Shown here piece by piece: positions 5,063-5,788 of a stretch of DNA of 5,788 nucleotides. The translations under genes and the position numbers were made by a program. The DNA is from Minisyncoccota bacterium. GTDB taxonomy: Bacteria > Patescibacteriota > Minisyncoccia > Phycocordibacterales > UBA2100. How positions within the stretch are numbered: the stretch's first letter is position 1; the number at the start of each line of letters is the position of its first letter. The stretch lies in the NCBI GenBank assembly GCA_018061585.1, contig JAGOTU010000058.1:1-5788 (forward strand). The letters are read 5' to 3'. Under the pieces are notes generated by a model, which worked only from the letters and a program-made list of their open reading frames with translations, ran no database searches and was not told the DNA's origin.

Positions 5063-5788
5063 TTAAAATATATCGGCGCGAAGTAGTGGCTCAGGATGCT
5101 TCCCTGACGGATCAGTATGACCCGATCCGGTTGGCGCGGCAGAACTAATGAGCGCAGTCCGAACATCAGTCCATGAAACATTCGGATGCGTCGCGAGGAA
5201 AAGTGCCGCCGCTCCGGCAACATGTGGCGAGGCCATACTTGTACCACTCATCGTAGTGTATCCGCCGCCGAGCTTTGTAGAATAAATATTGACGCCGGGC
5301 GCACCGATATCAACCGGGCTTCCGAAATTGCTGAAGCTTGCAAATGTGTCGTCTGCTCCGTAGGTTGTGCCCGCGCCAGTGCCGCCACCGACACCATCTG
5401 TATCAGTAAGTGCAGAGACCGTTATGACCGCGTCGTTATATGCTGCCGGCACAAAGAAGTTTGAGTCCTTGCCGTCATTGCCCGCCGCTACGATCAATGT
5501 AACTCCGGCATCACGAACTCGGCACACTGCTTTATGGAGCGCATCATTGTTGTTCAGTCCACAGTTGTTATCACTCACCCCGCCGCCGCCCAAGCTAAGG
5601 TTCGCCACGGTGATCACGCCGCCATATGCAGGACCGTTCGCAGCAACAACATCAAGACCACAAATAACAGATGACCATGAGCCGCTTCCATACTTGTCGA
5701 GCACGCGAATCGCGGCAATACGCACCTTCGGTGCAACGCCCACCACTCCTATCGTATTGTCTATTGCAGCAATCGTTCCCGCTACATG
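5063..5788 (-). CDS. Subtilisin-family (S8) serine protease, 3' part
   Basis: The window shows the last 241 residues of a subtilase; the 5' end lies beyond 5788. The first visible residues (H-V-A-G-T-I-A-A) are the end of the H-G-T-H-V-A-G-T box, so the catalytic His and Asp are just out of view. A G-V-V-G-V-A-P-K-V segment and an I-R-V-L-D strand follow. The oxyanion-hole Asn is in V-A-A-G-N-D-G (codon 5477-5479), and the nucleophile Ser is in M-S-G-T-S-M-A-S-P-H-V-A-G (codon 5237-5239). Spacing and motifs are normal for an active enzyme, which would be secreted and degrade or process extracellular protein. The protein ends about 57 residues after the Ser (P-L-L-R-A-D-I-F) with no added domain, anchor or membrane segment at the C-terminus. 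Cysteines occur at three places (I-C-G, N-C-G, V-C-R), suggesting disulfides. The gene lies 103 bases upstream of the wall-protein gene on the same strand. Confidence 0.93.
   Translation of the reverse strand, partial: HVAGTIAAIDNTIGVVGVAPKVRIAAIRVLDKYGSGSWSSVICGLDVVAANGPAYGGVITVANLSLGGGGVSDNNCGLNNNDALHKAVCRVRDAGVTLIVAAGNDGKDSNFFVPAAYNDAVITVSALTDTDGVGGGTGAGTTYGADDTFASFSNFGSPVDIGAPGVNIYSTKLGGGYTTMSGTSMASPHVAGAAALFLATHPNVSWTDVRTALISSAAPTGSGHTDPSGKHPEPLLRADIF

Noticed and set aside
1..5788. CRISPR array, insertion sequence, tRNA or rRNA
   Set aside because: No regularly spaced repeats, transposase motifs, terminal inverted repeats, cloverleaf or rRNA segments were seen on either strand.

Overview
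The window looks like part of a Patescibacteria (Candidate Phyla Radiation) genome, most likely a Parcubacteria-type member with roughly balanced G+C. This is inferred from gene content. One gene has a C-terminal peptidoglycan-binding-like domain ending in the T-G-F-V-Y-L-T-T-Q-R-W-I-N signature I associate with these genomes, another is a CAP protein held in the membrane by three segments, and the kinase carries an A-A-H-Q-L-R-T-P-L-T phosphoacceptor box. The standard code fits: the five complete or 3'-complete genes stop with TAA or TAG, and none reads through TGA. I cannot confirm the lineage without a database search.

Layout. Positions 1-92 may hold the 5' end of a leftward gene that leaves the window. 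Positions 93-333 hold no credible gene. Two rightward genes follow: a small secreted protein of unknown function (334-1065) and a two-transmembrane sensor histidine kinase (about 1134-2312). The kinase meets a leftward CAP-domain membrane protein (2296-3399) in a 17-bp convergent overlap of the coding ends, and a short hairpin contains or abuts both stop codons. Upstream of the CAP gene, and also leftward, lie a strong intrinsic terminator (3419-3442), a secreted multidomain protein with a C-terminal peptidoglycan-binding-like domain (3460-4959), and the 3' part of a subtilisin-family serine protease (5063 to beyond 5788).

All five confident genes encode exported or membrane proteins, so the locus concerns the cell envelope. 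The protease, the wall-binding protein and the CAP protein act outside the membrane. The kinase has almost no extracytoplasmic domain and no response regulator within view. No mobile element, CRISPR array, tRNA or rRNA is visible.

The most notable pattern is regulatory. All four genes whose starts are visible have a TAnnnT hexamer (TACAAT, TATCAT, TAGAAT, TACGCT) 6-8 bases before the ATG and no convincing Shine-Dalgarno sequence. This suggests leaderless transcripts starting at or next to the start codon. A second curiosity is a V-L-G-(A/E) motif at the start of the low-complexity linker in two otherwise unrelated surface proteins.
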